Shown: one piece after another, positions 27,351 to 36,200 of the stretch
Layout: every line of letters starts with the position of its first letter
Numbering within the stretch: position 1 is the stretch's first letter
NCBI GenBank assembly: GCA_025362975.1
Contig: JANYES010000005.1
Span: forward strand, 86,592 to 150,591
DNA length: 64,000 nucleotides
From: Alphaproteobacteria bacterium
GTDB lineage: Bacteria > Pseudomonadota > Alphaproteobacteria > Rickettsiales > SXRF01
Direction: 5' to 3'
Position numbers and translations under genes: made by a program
The notes under the pieces: generated by a model
What the model was told of the DNA's origin: nothing
The model's database searches: none
What the model saw: only the letters and a program-made list of their open reading frames with translations

Positions 27351-28123
27351 TCTTCAAAGGCAAAACTGTACTCATCACGGGTGCTGCCGGCGGTTATGGC
27401 ACGCGCCTGACGCAAGCCTTCCACGAAGAAGGCGCGCATCTCATCCTGCATGGCCGCAACATCGCCCCGCTGGAAGCGCTTAAAGCCACACTCCCCGCCG
27501 TCGCCAGCCAGAAAATCGCGCTGTTCGACCGTGATTTGAAAGACCAAACATTTTCTTCCGCCCTCAAACAGGCGATTGAACACGCTGGCGGCGTCGACGT
27601 CGTGGTCAACAACGCCGCCGAGCAAGGCCCCATCGGGCGCACATGGGAAGTTGACCCCGCCGCATGGGCGCAGACCATCGAAATCGACCTCATCCTGCCC
27701 GCCAGCATCTGCCAGATCGCCATTCCTTTCATGATTAAAAAAGGCGGCGGTAAAATCGTAAATATTTCCGGTGGCGGCGCCACTGGCACGCGCCCGAACT
27801 TCTCCGCCTATGCGGCCGCTAAAACCGCCATCGCCCGCTTTTCTGAATGCTTGGCCGACGAAGCCCGCGAATTCAAGATCGACGTCAACGCCATCGCCCC
27901 CGGCGTCATGCCCACGCGCATGTATTCCGGCCCAATCACCGAAGCCGACCCGTTCGCAGAACCTGTGGCGCTGTGTCTATACCTCGCTTCACCCCAGAGC
28001 AATGGCGTGTCCGGCAAGCTCATCAGCGCCATATGGGACAAATGGCGCACGCTGCATGAAGCCCCTATACCAGCCGATACCTATACGCTTAAGCGCATCA
28101 TCCCACCGACAGTACCGGCATGA
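27347..28123 (+). CDS. Short-chain dehydrogenase/reductase
   Basis: A 258-residue classical SDR: TVLITGAAGGYGTRL (cofactor binding), NNAAEQG, IVNISGGGATG, and the catalytic SAYAAAKTAI (Tyr and Lys). A longer frame runs upstream inside the epimerase gene, but ATG 27347 overlaps the epimerase stop (ATGA) and begins exactly at the SDR fold, so I use it. Its stop overlaps the next gene in the same way. Substrate unknown; probably a sugar intermediate of this operon. Confidence 0.88.
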   Translation: MIFKGKTVLITGAAGGYGTRLTQAFHEEGAHLILHGRNIAPLEALKATLPAVASQKIALFDRDLKDQTFSSALKQAIEHAGGVDVVVNNAAEQGPIGRTWEVDPAAWAQTIEIDLILPASICQIAIPFMIKKGGGKIVNISGGGATGTRPNFSAYAAAKTAIARFSECLADEAREFKIDVNAIAPGVMPTRMYSGPITEADPFAEPVALCLYLASPQSNGVSGKLISAIWDKWRTLHEAPIPADTYTLKRIIPPTVPA

Positions 28124-29139
28124 AACTCGGCATTATCGGCTGCGGGCTCATCGGTTTAAAACGCGCCCGCGCTGCTGTTAAACTCGGCATCACGATTGCC
28201 GGGGTGTACGATAAGGATGAAGGCAAAGCGCTTTCCCTTTCCAAGGAGATGAACAGCACCGTTTTTGAAAATGTCGACGCATTGCTGGCCAACGCCGACG
28301 CGGTTGTCGTCGCCACCACGCATGACGCACTCGCGCCTCTTGCCATCCGGTGCCTTAAAGCCAATAAGCAACTGCTCGTCGAAAAACCCGCCGGGCTCTC
28401 GCTTCAGGAAGTGCAGGCCATTGAGTTGGCGGCGCGCCACCACGGCATTTCCGTCAAAGTCGGCTACAACCACCGCTTCCACCCCGCCATGCTCAAGGCG
28501 CACGAACTCCTGCTTTCCGGCGTGCTCGGCCCGCTGATGTATGTGCGCGGCAATTACGGCCACGGCGGGCGCATCGGCTACGAAAAAGAATGGCGCTGCG
28601 ATCCCGCGATGGCTGGCGGCGGCGAGCTGATCGACCAAGGTTCGCACCTCATCGATTTATCACGCTGGTTTTTGGGTGATTTGAAACTTGCGAGCGCCTA
28701 TTTGCCAACGTATTTCTGGAAAATGCCCGTCGAGGACAACGCATTCCTCGCGCTCATGTCGCCGGGCGGTTCGATGGCGTGGCTGCACACCAGCTGGACC
28801 GAATGGAAAAACTCCTTCTCCTTCGAAATTTACGGTCGCGACGGCAAGCTCACCATCAACGGGCTTGGCGGCAGCTACGGCAAGGAACAGCTCACCTATT
28901 ACAAAATGCTGCCACAGATGGGCCCGCCTGAAATCGAACACTGGGAATTCCCGGCCGAAGATTTATCGTGGGAAATGGAGATGAAACACTGGTTTGAAGC
29001 ACTTGAAAATCAGCAGCCGCCGCTGGGCAATATCTCCGACGCGATGGCCGCCATGCGCATTATCGACGCTGCGTACAAAACCAGTCAGGCTAGAAGTGCC
29101 GCGGTTTCGGCAAGCCCTTGGTGCGAGCCGATTTCGTAG
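28120..29139 (+). CDS. Gfo/Idh/MocA-family sugar oxidoreductase
   Basis: A 339-residue protein. The N-terminal Rossmann fold has GIIGCGLIGLKRA, the family's EKP motif is at 88-90 (LVEKPAG), and the C-terminal half carries GYNHRFHPA and GGGELIDQGSHLIDLSRW, typical of the substrate-binding domain. These enzymes oxidise or reduce sugar hydroxyls with NAD(P). Its last 55 bases overlap the 3' end of the convergent nucleotidyltransferase gene, which leaves no room for a terminator outside coding sequence. Confidence 0.88.
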   Translation: MKLGIIGCGLIGLKRARAAVKLGITIAGVYDKDEGKALSLSKEMNSTVFENVDALLANADAVVVATTHDALAPLAIRCLKANKQLLVEKPAGLSLQEVQAIELAARHHGISVKVGYNHRFHPAMLKAHELLLSGVLGPLMYVRGNYGHGGRIGYEKEWRCDPAMAGGGELIDQGSHLIDLSRWFLGDLKLASAYLPTYFWKMPVEDNAFLALMSPGGSMAWLHTSWTEWKNSFSFEIYGRDGKLTINGLGGSYGKEQLTYYKMLPQMGPPEIEHWEFPAEDLSWEMEMKHWFEALENQQPPLGNISDAMAAMRIIDAAYKTSQARSAAVSASPWCEPIS

Positions 29140-29768
29140 AAGCGTTCTTTGACTTCGTAACCCGATAATTGCTTCTTTTTCAGTAAATCTTGAAATACCT
29201 CTGCCAGATCGAAAGACGTTCCGGGTGCGAAACCATCAAACGCGGCCTTGGTAAACACTCCGAGTCCGTAATCAATATATTGCATTTGCTGGGTCAAGTT
29301 TTTCTTATCGTAATTGAGCAATTCCCCGCGCTCGAATTGCACGTTGCTGGTGTCCCACTGGCCTTCGTTGTGAAACACCGTCATCAACCCCTGCCCTTTG
29401 AATGCGCGCTGGACGGCAGAAAAATCGGTGGGCAGGTAGCTATCGCCGTACATCACAAAAAACGGCTCTGTGAGCAGCGGCAGCGCTTTTTGAATCGCCC
29501 CGCCGGTGCCTATCAGCACTGCGCCATCGGGGCTGTAGCGTACGTTGACGCCGAAACGTTTGCCGTCGCCGACGAAGTTTTCAATGGCATCGCTTAGATA
29601 GCCGGTGCAGATGACGATATCGGTGATGGCTTGCGTTGCAAGCAGCCGCAGCTGATGGGCGATGAAGGGCTCGCCAGCTACGTCCAGCATGGATTTCGGC
29701 GTATCATCGGTCAGCGCCCCGAGACGCGTAGCCCGCCCGCCAGCCAGCAACGCGAGCTTCGCGCTCAT
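29085..29768 (-). CDS. hddC: Heptose 1-phosphate nucleotidyltransferase (HddC-like)
   Basis: A 227-residue nucleotidyltransferase. The signature LAGGRATRLGALTDDTPKSML at the N-terminus and VMYGDSYLPTD near residue 105 mark the GDP-mannose pyrophosphorylase-like fold. It is encoded next to an HddA-like kinase and opposite GmhA and GmhB, so guanylylation of D-glycero-alpha-D-manno-heptose 1-phosphate is the best reading. Nucleotide choice (GTP) is inferred from the HddA/HddC pairing. Its ATG overlaps the HddA stop (ATGA). Confidence 0.82.
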   Translation of the reverse strand: MSAKLALLAGGRATRLGALTDDTPKSMLDVAGEPFIAHQLRLLATQAITDIVICTGYLSDAIENFVGDGKRFGVNVRYSPDGAVLIGTGGAIQKALPLLTEPFFVMYGDSYLPTDFSAVQRAFKGQGLMTVFHNEGQWDTSNVQFERGELLNYDKKNLTQQMQYIDYGLGVFTKAAFDGFAPGTSFDLAEVFQDLLKKKQLSGYEVKERFYEIGSHQGLAETAALLA

Positions 29769-30745
29769 GACGCGACGACTTTGGTGCCTTCGACGCCGAG
29801 ATGGAAGCGTACTTCGCGCAGGTTTTTCTCGCGCATGGCGGTGCGCAGACGCATTTTATCTTCGGTGTAGAACATCAAAAACCCGCCGCCGCCCGCGCCG
29901 ATCAGCTTGCCGCCGATGGCGCCGTTGTTGCGCGCATGTTCGTAGCATTCGTCGATGAAGGGGTTGGACATGCCCTGCGAGCGTTTGCGCTTGAATTCCC
30001 AGTGCTCGTGCATGAGCGCACCGAAGCCTGCGAGGTCGCCGGATTCCAGCGCTTCTTTGCTGCGGTAGCCGAGTTCCTTCACGAAATGCAGGTTTTCCAA
30101 CATGGTTTTATCCGACTGCTTGGTTTTGGTGTTCTGATCAGCGAGGATGCTGGCGGCGCTGCGCGACTGGCCGGTGAAGAACATCACGAGATTGTCTTCG
30201 AGCGTGTAGCGCGCCTCTTCGGACATTTTAAGCGGCGTGGCGGTCACCTTGCCGTCTTTAGCGAAGTGGAAGCACGTAATGCCGCCGTAAGCGGCGATAT
30301 ACTGGTCCTGCTTGCCGACGGGGTCGCCGAGGCGGTCGATTTCAATGTGGCAGGCTTGCTCGGCGAGTGCTTCGGGATGGATGAAATTTTCGCAGTAGGT
30401 GTGCAGCGCTTTGAGCAGCGCGGTGGTAAAGCTGCCCGACGAGCCAAGCCCCGTACCTGCGGGAATATCGGCCATCGAGGTGATTTCCATCCACGGCTGC
30501 GGCAGGGCCACCAGTTGCAGCGCCTCGCGGATAATCGGGTGCTGCACGTCCTTATGGCTGGTCAGGCGTTCCATCTGCGAATATTTGAGGATCAGTTCTT
30601 CCTGGAACACCGGATGCACCGTGACATAGACGTATTTATCGATCGCCGCAGCGATCAGGAATCCTTCATGTTCCTGGTAATACGACGGGAGGTCGGTGCC
30701 GCCGCCGCCAAGGGTGATGCGCAGGGGGCTGCGGGTAATGATCAT
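29765..30745 (-). CDS. hddA: D-glycero-alpha-D-manno-heptose 7-phosphate kinase (HddA-like)
   Basis: A 326-residue GHMP kinase. Motif 1 is PLRITLGGGGTDLPSYY, motif 2 is PAGTGLGSSGSFTTALL (ATP-binding loop) and motif 3 is IGGKLIGAGGGGFLMFY. The N-terminal TRSPLRITLGGGGTD is characteristic of HddA-type enzymes. It phosphorylates heptose 7-phosphate at C1 before GmhB removes the C7 phosphate. AAGGAC lies just upstream of its ATG. It is divergent from gmhA across an 88-base gap. Confidence 0.88.
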   Translation of the reverse strand: MIITRSPLRITLGGGGTDLPSYYQEHEGFLIAAAIDKYVYVTVHPVFQEELILKYSQMERLTSHKDVQHPIIREALQLVALPQPWMEITSMADIPAGTGLGSSGSFTTALLKALHTYCENFIHPEALAEQACHIEIDRLGDPVGKQDQYIAAYGGITCFHFAKDGKVTATPLKMSEEARYTLEDNLVMFFTGQSRSAASILADQNTKTKQSDKTMLENLHFVKELGYRSKEALESGDLAGFGALMHEHWEFKRKRSQGMSNPFIDECYEHARNNGAIGGKLIGAGGGGFLMFYTEDKMRLRTAMREKNLREVRFHLGVEGTKVVAS

Positions 30746-30833
30746 GCCATGTCCTTGCTGGATATAATGAATTGCAATTTATCAATTGCGTCCTAAAATA
30801 AGGTTCATTAACCTTTTTGTCTATTGAATTGAT
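30746..30833. promoter_or_regulatory. Divergent promoter region between hddA and gmhA
   Basis: This 88-base A+T-rich gap must hold promoters for both heptose operons. A TATAAT hexamer lies at 30763-30768 (+). A small hairpin with a T run (AAGGTT CATT AACCTT TTT, 30800-30817) precedes gmhA. No good ribosome binding site is seen before ATG 30834. Confidence 0.4.
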
Positions 30834-31433
30834 ATGGTCACCGAATACACCAGCACCTACCTCGCCGAAGCCGCCAACATTGCTAGAACCCTCGATGCCA
30901 CGATGATCGACCGCATGGTCGACATCATGATCGACGTGCGTGACAAGGGCGGGCGCTTGTTTTTCTTAGGGGTCGGCGGCGGTGCGGGCAATGCGACGCA
31001 CGCGGTCAACGATTTCCGCAAGATCGCCGGCATCGAATCCTACGCGCCGACGGATAATGTCGCCGAGCTTACCGCGCGCGTCAACGACGACGGCTGGGAC
31101 ACCTCGTTTTCAGAATGGCTCAAAGTCAGCAAACCCAATGAAAAAGATGCGGTATGCGTGTTTTCCGTCGGCGGCGGCAATCTGGAAAAGAACGTGAGCG
31201 TTAACATCATCAACGCGCTCAAGCTCGCGCAGTCGAAAAAAACCCGCATCGTCGGCATCGTCGGGCGCGACGGCGGGTATACCGCAACAGTAGCCGATGC
31301 CTGCGTCATCGTGCCCACGCAAAGCCCGCATACGGTAACGCCGCATGCCGAAGCGTTTCAGGCGGTAGTGTGGCATCTTATCGTGTCGCATCCCAAGCTG
31401 AAGCAAAACGAAATGAAATGGGAATCGATTTGA
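30834..31433 (+). CDS. gmhA: Sedoheptulose 7-phosphate isomerase (GmhA-like)
   Basis: A 199-residue SIS-domain protein: FFLGVGGGAGNATHAVNDF near residue 45, CVFSVGGGN near 105, IVGIVGRDGGYTA near 140 and PHTVTPHAEAFQAVVWHL near the end. This pattern is the GmhA type, which makes D-glycero-D-manno-heptose 7-phosphate. It forms an operon with gmhB, with a 16-base overlap. The ribosome binding site is weak, and there is no better start upstream. Confidence 0.88.
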   Translation: MVTEYTSTYLAEAANIARTLDATMIDRMVDIMIDVRDKGGRLFFLGVGGGAGNATHAVNDFRKIAGIESYAPTDNVAELTARVNDDGWDTSFSEWLKVSKPNEKDAVCVFSVGGGNLEKNVSVNIINALKLAQSKKTRIVGIVGRDGGYTATVADACVIVPTQSPHTVTPHAEAFQAVVWHLIVSHPKLKQNEMKWESI

Positions 31434-31942
31434 AAAAAGCGATTTTCTTCGACCGTGACGGCACGCTCAACGAGGAGGTTTTCTACACCGATACGGCCGC
31501 GTTTGAATCGCCGCGCAACGTCGCAGACGTGGCACTCCTGCCCGGGGTGGGGCGCGCGCTTAAAAACTTCCAGGATAGCGGTTTCCTACTGTTTATCGTA
31601 TCCAACCAGCCCAACGCCGCCAAAGGCAAGAACACGCGCGAAGAGCTGATTGCCGTGCACAACGCGCTGATGAACCAACTCGAAGAGGACGGCGTGGTCA
31701 TTACTGAAAGCTTTTACTGCTTCCACCATCCGGATTTCACAGGCCCGTGCGACTGCCGCAAGCCCTCCCCGTTCTTCCTGCTGGAAGCGCAGAAAAAATA
31801 CGACATCGATATGGCACGCTGCTGGATGATCGGCGACCGCCAATCCGACATTGAATGTGGCCAGCGCGCCGGGGTTAAAACACTGCTCGTCGACAAGGAA
31901 AACAGCCTCGTCAAGAGCGCGCATAAAATGCTAAGCCATTGA
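31418..31942 (+). CDS. gmhB: D-glycero-D-manno-heptose 1,7-bisphosphate 7-phosphatase (GmhB-like)
   Basis: A 174-residue HAD phosphatase: FFDRDGTLNEE (nucleophile and acid Asp), IVSNQPN, the Cys-containing CDCRKPSPFFL loop that helps bind zinc in GmhB, and MIGDRQSDIECG. It removes the C7 phosphate from heptose 1,7-bisphosphate. The frame is open from ATG 31370 inside gmhA; ATG 31418 fits the HAD start better (MGIDLKKAIFFDRDG). Confidence 0.88.
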   Translation: MGIDLKKAIFFDRDGTLNEEVFYTDTAAFESPRNVADVALLPGVGRALKNFQDSGFLLFIVSNQPNAAKGKNTREELIAVHNALMNQLEEDGVVITESFYCFHHPDFTGPCDCRKPSPFFLLEAQKKYDIDMARCWMIGDRQSDIECGQRAGVKTLLVDKENSLVKSAHKMLSH

Positions 31943-31963
31943 AACAGTGCAGTGGAATTGTCT

Positions 31964-33091
31964 TTAGTAGACGTCCATTTTAATTCGTTCCTTTTCGTGC
32001 CCGGCCAGTTTCGGGGCGATATGCTTTAAGGTTTCCACCACCTCTTCGCCCATTTTCTCGCCGCCGCAGATGTAGAAGATCGCGCCGTTGCGCACGAGTT
32101 CGCGCAAGTGCGCCGAGTCGCTTTCGAGCATTTTCTGCACGCGCTGTTTCTTGCCCTCGCGCGAGATGGCGTAGTGCGGTTCTTCGGTCAACACGCCTTT
32201 GCGGTGGGCTTCTTGCAATTCCTCGCGGTAGAGCGCGTCGATTTCGTACTGGCCGCCGCTGTAGAGCACGACGTCCGAATGTTTCTTGCCGCTGGCTTCG
32301 ATTTCCTGCGCGAAGGCGCGGAACGGCGCGATGCCGGTGCCGGGCCCGATCATCACGATGGGCTTGTCGAGCTCGTCGGGAAGGTGGAAGCTTTTTTTGG
32401 CCTGCATGAAGAATGTCGCCTGATGGCCGTTTTCCATGCCGTCCATGTAACTGGTGGCCACGCCGCGCTTGGCGATTTTCTTGTCGCCGAGCGGCACTTC
32501 GTAATCCACGCGCGCCACCGTCATGTGCACCTCGTCGGGATGCATCAATGGCGAGGACGAGGCGGTATAAAGACGTGGCGTCAGTTTTTTGTGGGTGGCG
32601 ACGAGGTCTTCGACCGTGACACCCTCAACTCCGAAATGCTCGATCAGATCCGCCAGGGCATTGGCTTTCAGCCCTTCAAGTACGGCTTTATCGCCGAACG
32701 CCTGTTCGATCATGTGCAAATCCTTGCTGGCCAGCCTGCCGTCGCGCCGGTGGGTGTCAAGCAGCTTCAAAAACCCGTCCGTAGCGCGCACGATTTCAAT
32801 TTTATTTTTGAATAAATCACCCGCGGTGATTTCTTCCGCACCGAATTTTACTTTTTGCGACGCGTCGATGCCGAGTGCTTGCAGCAAATGATCGATCTGC
32901 TTCGGGTCATTAACCGGCACGATGCCGCAGACGTCGCCCGCCTGAAACTGGATGCCGTCGAGGCCAAGTTCGATATGGCTGAACACTTTGCCTTCAGGCT
33001 GGCCCGGATTCAAAATGACGTTCCGCTTAACAGTGCCTTGCGGCTTGATTTTATTGGTCGGCCAGATACCGCGTGGTTTTTCGTTTTCCAT
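31964..33091 (-). CDS. FAD/NADPH reductase of the CysJ / cytochrome P450 reductase type, without flavodoxin domain
   Basis: A 375-residue protein. An FAD-binding region with a helical connecting domain carries RLYTASSS (173-180), and the NADP-binding half carries MIGPGTGIAPFRAF near 247, VVLYSGGQ near 273 and IFYICGGEKMGEEVVETL near the end; it ends in MDVY like this family. CysJ has an added N-terminal flavodoxin domain, which is absent here, so electrons must pass to a separate acceptor, for example a sulfite reductase hemoprotein or ferredoxin. No partner is in the window. It lies tail to tail with gmhB. Confidence 0.85.
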   Translation of the reverse strand: MENEKPRGIWPTNKIKPQGTVKRNVILNPGQPEGKVFSHIELGLDGIQFQAGDVCGIVPVNDPKQIDHLLQALGIDASQKVKFGAEEITAGDLFKNKIEIVRATDGFLKLLDTHRRDGRLASKDLHMIEQAFGDKAVLEGLKANALADLIEHFGVEGVTVEDLVATHKKLTPRLYTASSSPLMHPDEVHMTVARVDYEVPLGDKKIAKRGVATSYMDGMENGHQATFFMQAKKSFHLPDELDKPIVMIGPGTGIAPFRAFAQEIEASGKKHSDVVLYSGGQYEIDALYREELQEAHRKGVLTEEPHYAISREGKKQRVQKMLESDSAHLRELVRNGAIFYICGGEKMGEEVVETLKHIAPKLAGHEKERIKMDVY

Positions 33092-33256
33092 ACATCCCCC
33101 TGATATTTTTTTTCAGTCGCGCTTGATACGCTTTTTTTATAGTGATTACTCTAGCTGACGGTTAACTAATAGCAACTAAATCGTGCAACAACGGCTCTCA
33201 GAGGCATCGGACCATAAATCCGGTGCCACTGGCGCGATTAGCTATTTGAAAACGGA
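33092..33256. other. A+T-rich gap between reductase start and helicase C-terminal end
   Basis: This 165-base gap should hold the promoter of the reductase, which is read leftwards, and the end of the helicase transcript. Two T runs (33108-33115 and 33133-33139) are visible. I see no clear hairpin. Confidence 0.4.
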
Positions 33257-36200
33257 CTATTTCCTGCCCTTAGCGGACCATTTGCCCGGCGCGGCGGTGG
33301 CCACTTCTGTTTCGATGGCTTTGAGCAGCAGGTCGGAGAAATGCGCCGCCACCTTGCCGTCCTGCCACACTTTGCCGTCATGGCTCAACTCCGGACTGAG
33401 CGTGACGAGGCTGCTGACCGGCGTGGAAACACCGTCAACATCGATGCGTTTATCTTCTTTGAGCCATGCGGCGATGATACTGTTCAGCGTGCTATGGTCG
33501 AGCTTGCGTTTGGTGCCGCCGGGCGAATCACCGAGCGCGACTTGGGCCACTGCGCCTGCGCCGTCCACCACCGTATAGTTCCTGTTTTCGTTGCGGCCCC
33601 ACGGACGGGCAACTTTGTCATGCGGCGGGAACAAGCATTTGCGGTCGTTGGTGAGTTTTGTCACGGTATTCATGTCGATATTCAGCGCAAGGCAGATATA
33701 CGGCACCATCACCGGGCTGATTTTCGTCGAATCGAAATTCTCGCCGATGGTGATCAACTCGCTTATCTTCGCTTCGCGCGAGGTTTTGCCCAATTTTTTC
33801 CATGTCGGTGCGAAGCCGGTTTTGCTCATGTCGATAGGTTCTGCGACCACCAGCGTGCGGTCCGGGTCTTCGCTCAGTTTTTTGAGGAAGGCGTACAGCT
33901 CGCCGCGTTCTTCTTCACGCATCCCGCTGCGCACCCAGCTTGCCACGTCGTCAAGCTTGAGTTTACCCTGCTCATACTCGGAGATGTTATCGCGGTCTCG
34001 GAAATACAGGGCGGATTCTTCTTTCAGCACGCCGATCAGGCTTTTGCGCACGAGAGGCATCGCATGCGTGGCGTTGTGGCCACGGTTGGAAAATCCTTCC
34101 AGCAGCAACGGTGCGTTGCCGGGCGGTTTGCTTTCAGTGCGCAGGCGCACGCGCTCGATAATTCTGGCAAAATCATCGTCGCTTCGCGGATCGTCGACTT
34201 TCATGCCGGGCATGATGGTCTTGAGCCATGAGGGTGCGAAATATTCGTCCGGGCCGCCATATCCGTGCGGAACCGGCAGGCCCAGCCCAACGGCATCGCA
34301 AATTTCCTTCACCATTGCGCCGTCATCCATGTAGTGGCCGGGGAAGTAATAGCGGATATCCACGTGCGAACGTTTTTCGATTTCGATGCGCGGGTCGGGC
34401 GGCGTTTTGCCGTCGCCTTCGAAGCGGCGTTTGAGTTCGCGGTTGATTTTGCCTTCCAACAATTTCATGCGCATGATGGCGTCATCCCGGTTCTCGCCCG
34501 AGCGCTGCCTGATGCGCATATTCAACTCGTTGACCAGCAGCGTACGTGCGGTTTCCATGCCCACGCGCGCTGGCGGGAGTTCGATTTTCTTATCGTCGGA
34601 AAGGTGAAATTCGGATTCGCCGTCGATCTGGTCGAGTTTCATTTCCGAAAGTACCGCGTCCACGACCTCCGGCTTGCGCGATTCCAGAATGTCCGCGCCC
34701 TGTTTTTCGAAGTTTTCCGCACCTTCCGCTTCTTGAGCCGTAATCGAACGGCCGTATTCGCGCATGTGCTTGCCGACTTCCACCATGTCGATGCCGGTGA
34801 TCAGCGTGCTGGCGATGGCGCGCCCGTCGGCAGGTTTCAGACGGTAGCTGACGAACGGCCCGTCGGGTCCCTGCTCAAGGAACGGCCCGCGCCACAGGCG
34901 GTCTTTGGCCGGGTATTTTGCCACGAACTCATTGACCTTTTCGAGCACTTTGCCTTCCACATCATCAATGTTATCGAGCCTGTCGGTTTGAGCCAGGATG
35001 TCGTAGGCGTTCCACCATTCGTTGGCGCCGTTGAACGGCGGCGGCGGCACGTCGAGCATGCGCGCGATGAACGGAATCACTTCACGCGAGATAATCGGAA
35101 CCCGAGCGAAGCCGGTGACACCGTCCTCTTTCGGCTGAGAGGTAAGATCGAAGCTTGCCACGTCGTCGGATTTAGTAAGCGTGTTCGACCAACTGTAATT
35201 GGCTTCGCGCCCGCCGATGGAATCCTTATTGTTGCCGCGCCCGCCGACATCGATGTTGCCGCCGAGGAAGCTGGAAACGAGATCGGGAGCCTGTTTGATG
35301 CGCGTCTTGATGGCGGGATCGAGCGTGTCCATGCTCGCGTTGCCGTCGGCGAGTGCGGTCATCATTTTTTCAATGAACGGCACCTTGTCTTCACCGACAT
35401 TGAGCACTTTAGCCACTTCAGCGGCCTTAAGCATCGGCGGGAAGCCGTCATGAATCAGGAAGCTCTGGTCCGCAGGCACAGCCGCTTTGCTTTCGCGGTT
35501 CTTTGCGGCTTCGATAATAGAAAATACGGCGTTCGGGTGCACCTGACGGCAGTTATACGGCACGTCGAAGAAGCTCGACACGAGGTCGATGCCGCGAATG
35601 ACTTTCGGTTTATCCTGCGGCGTGGCTTTGGCGCGGTAATAAAATTCCGGATATTTTTCCACCGTCGCGGCAACACCGTTCATCGTAGCGATCGACGGCG
35701 ATGGCACGCCCATATCCTCGGCATACACCGGCAACATGGCCACCGGCACGAGATGCTGCTTTTCGAAATCCTTGCGTTTTTCAATGCGCGTCGCCGGCAC
35801 TTTGGCTTCGATCATCTGGCCGAGTTTTTCGGCGATGGCGTTGAACAATTTCGGCTCGATATAATACGAGCGCATATCGTTGATGCGATGCGGGCCTGCA
35901 ATGCCGTCCTGCGTGTTGACGACTATCTTCTTGCGGCTGATCGGCATGGTAAAGCTATATTCTTTTTTCTCGCTCTTGAGCGTTTCCAGCGCCATGTTGA
36001 TCACTTCAAGCACCGAGCCGCGGGTCGAGGCGAAGCCAAGCATCTGTGCGATGGCAACGTCGTTCAGCCAGTGCCCCTTATCCGAAGGCAGCGGCGAGCC
36101 GAGGCGCGCCCGTTGCTCGCGTGAACGTTCCATGAGTTTTTGCGGCGGCACGTCGGTCGCCCATAAATCCATTTCGTTTTTTCCGCCGCTGGCGGTACCT

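Noticed and set aside
29801..30796. 331-codon plus-strand frame over hddA
   Set aside because: The minus strand shows all three GHMP kinase motifs; this is a shadow.
34265..36124. 619-codon open frame on the plus strand inside the helicase gene
   Set aside because: It is antisense to a gene with clear helicase motifs; its His/Arg/Phe-rich composition is that of a shadow frame in GC-rich coding DNA.
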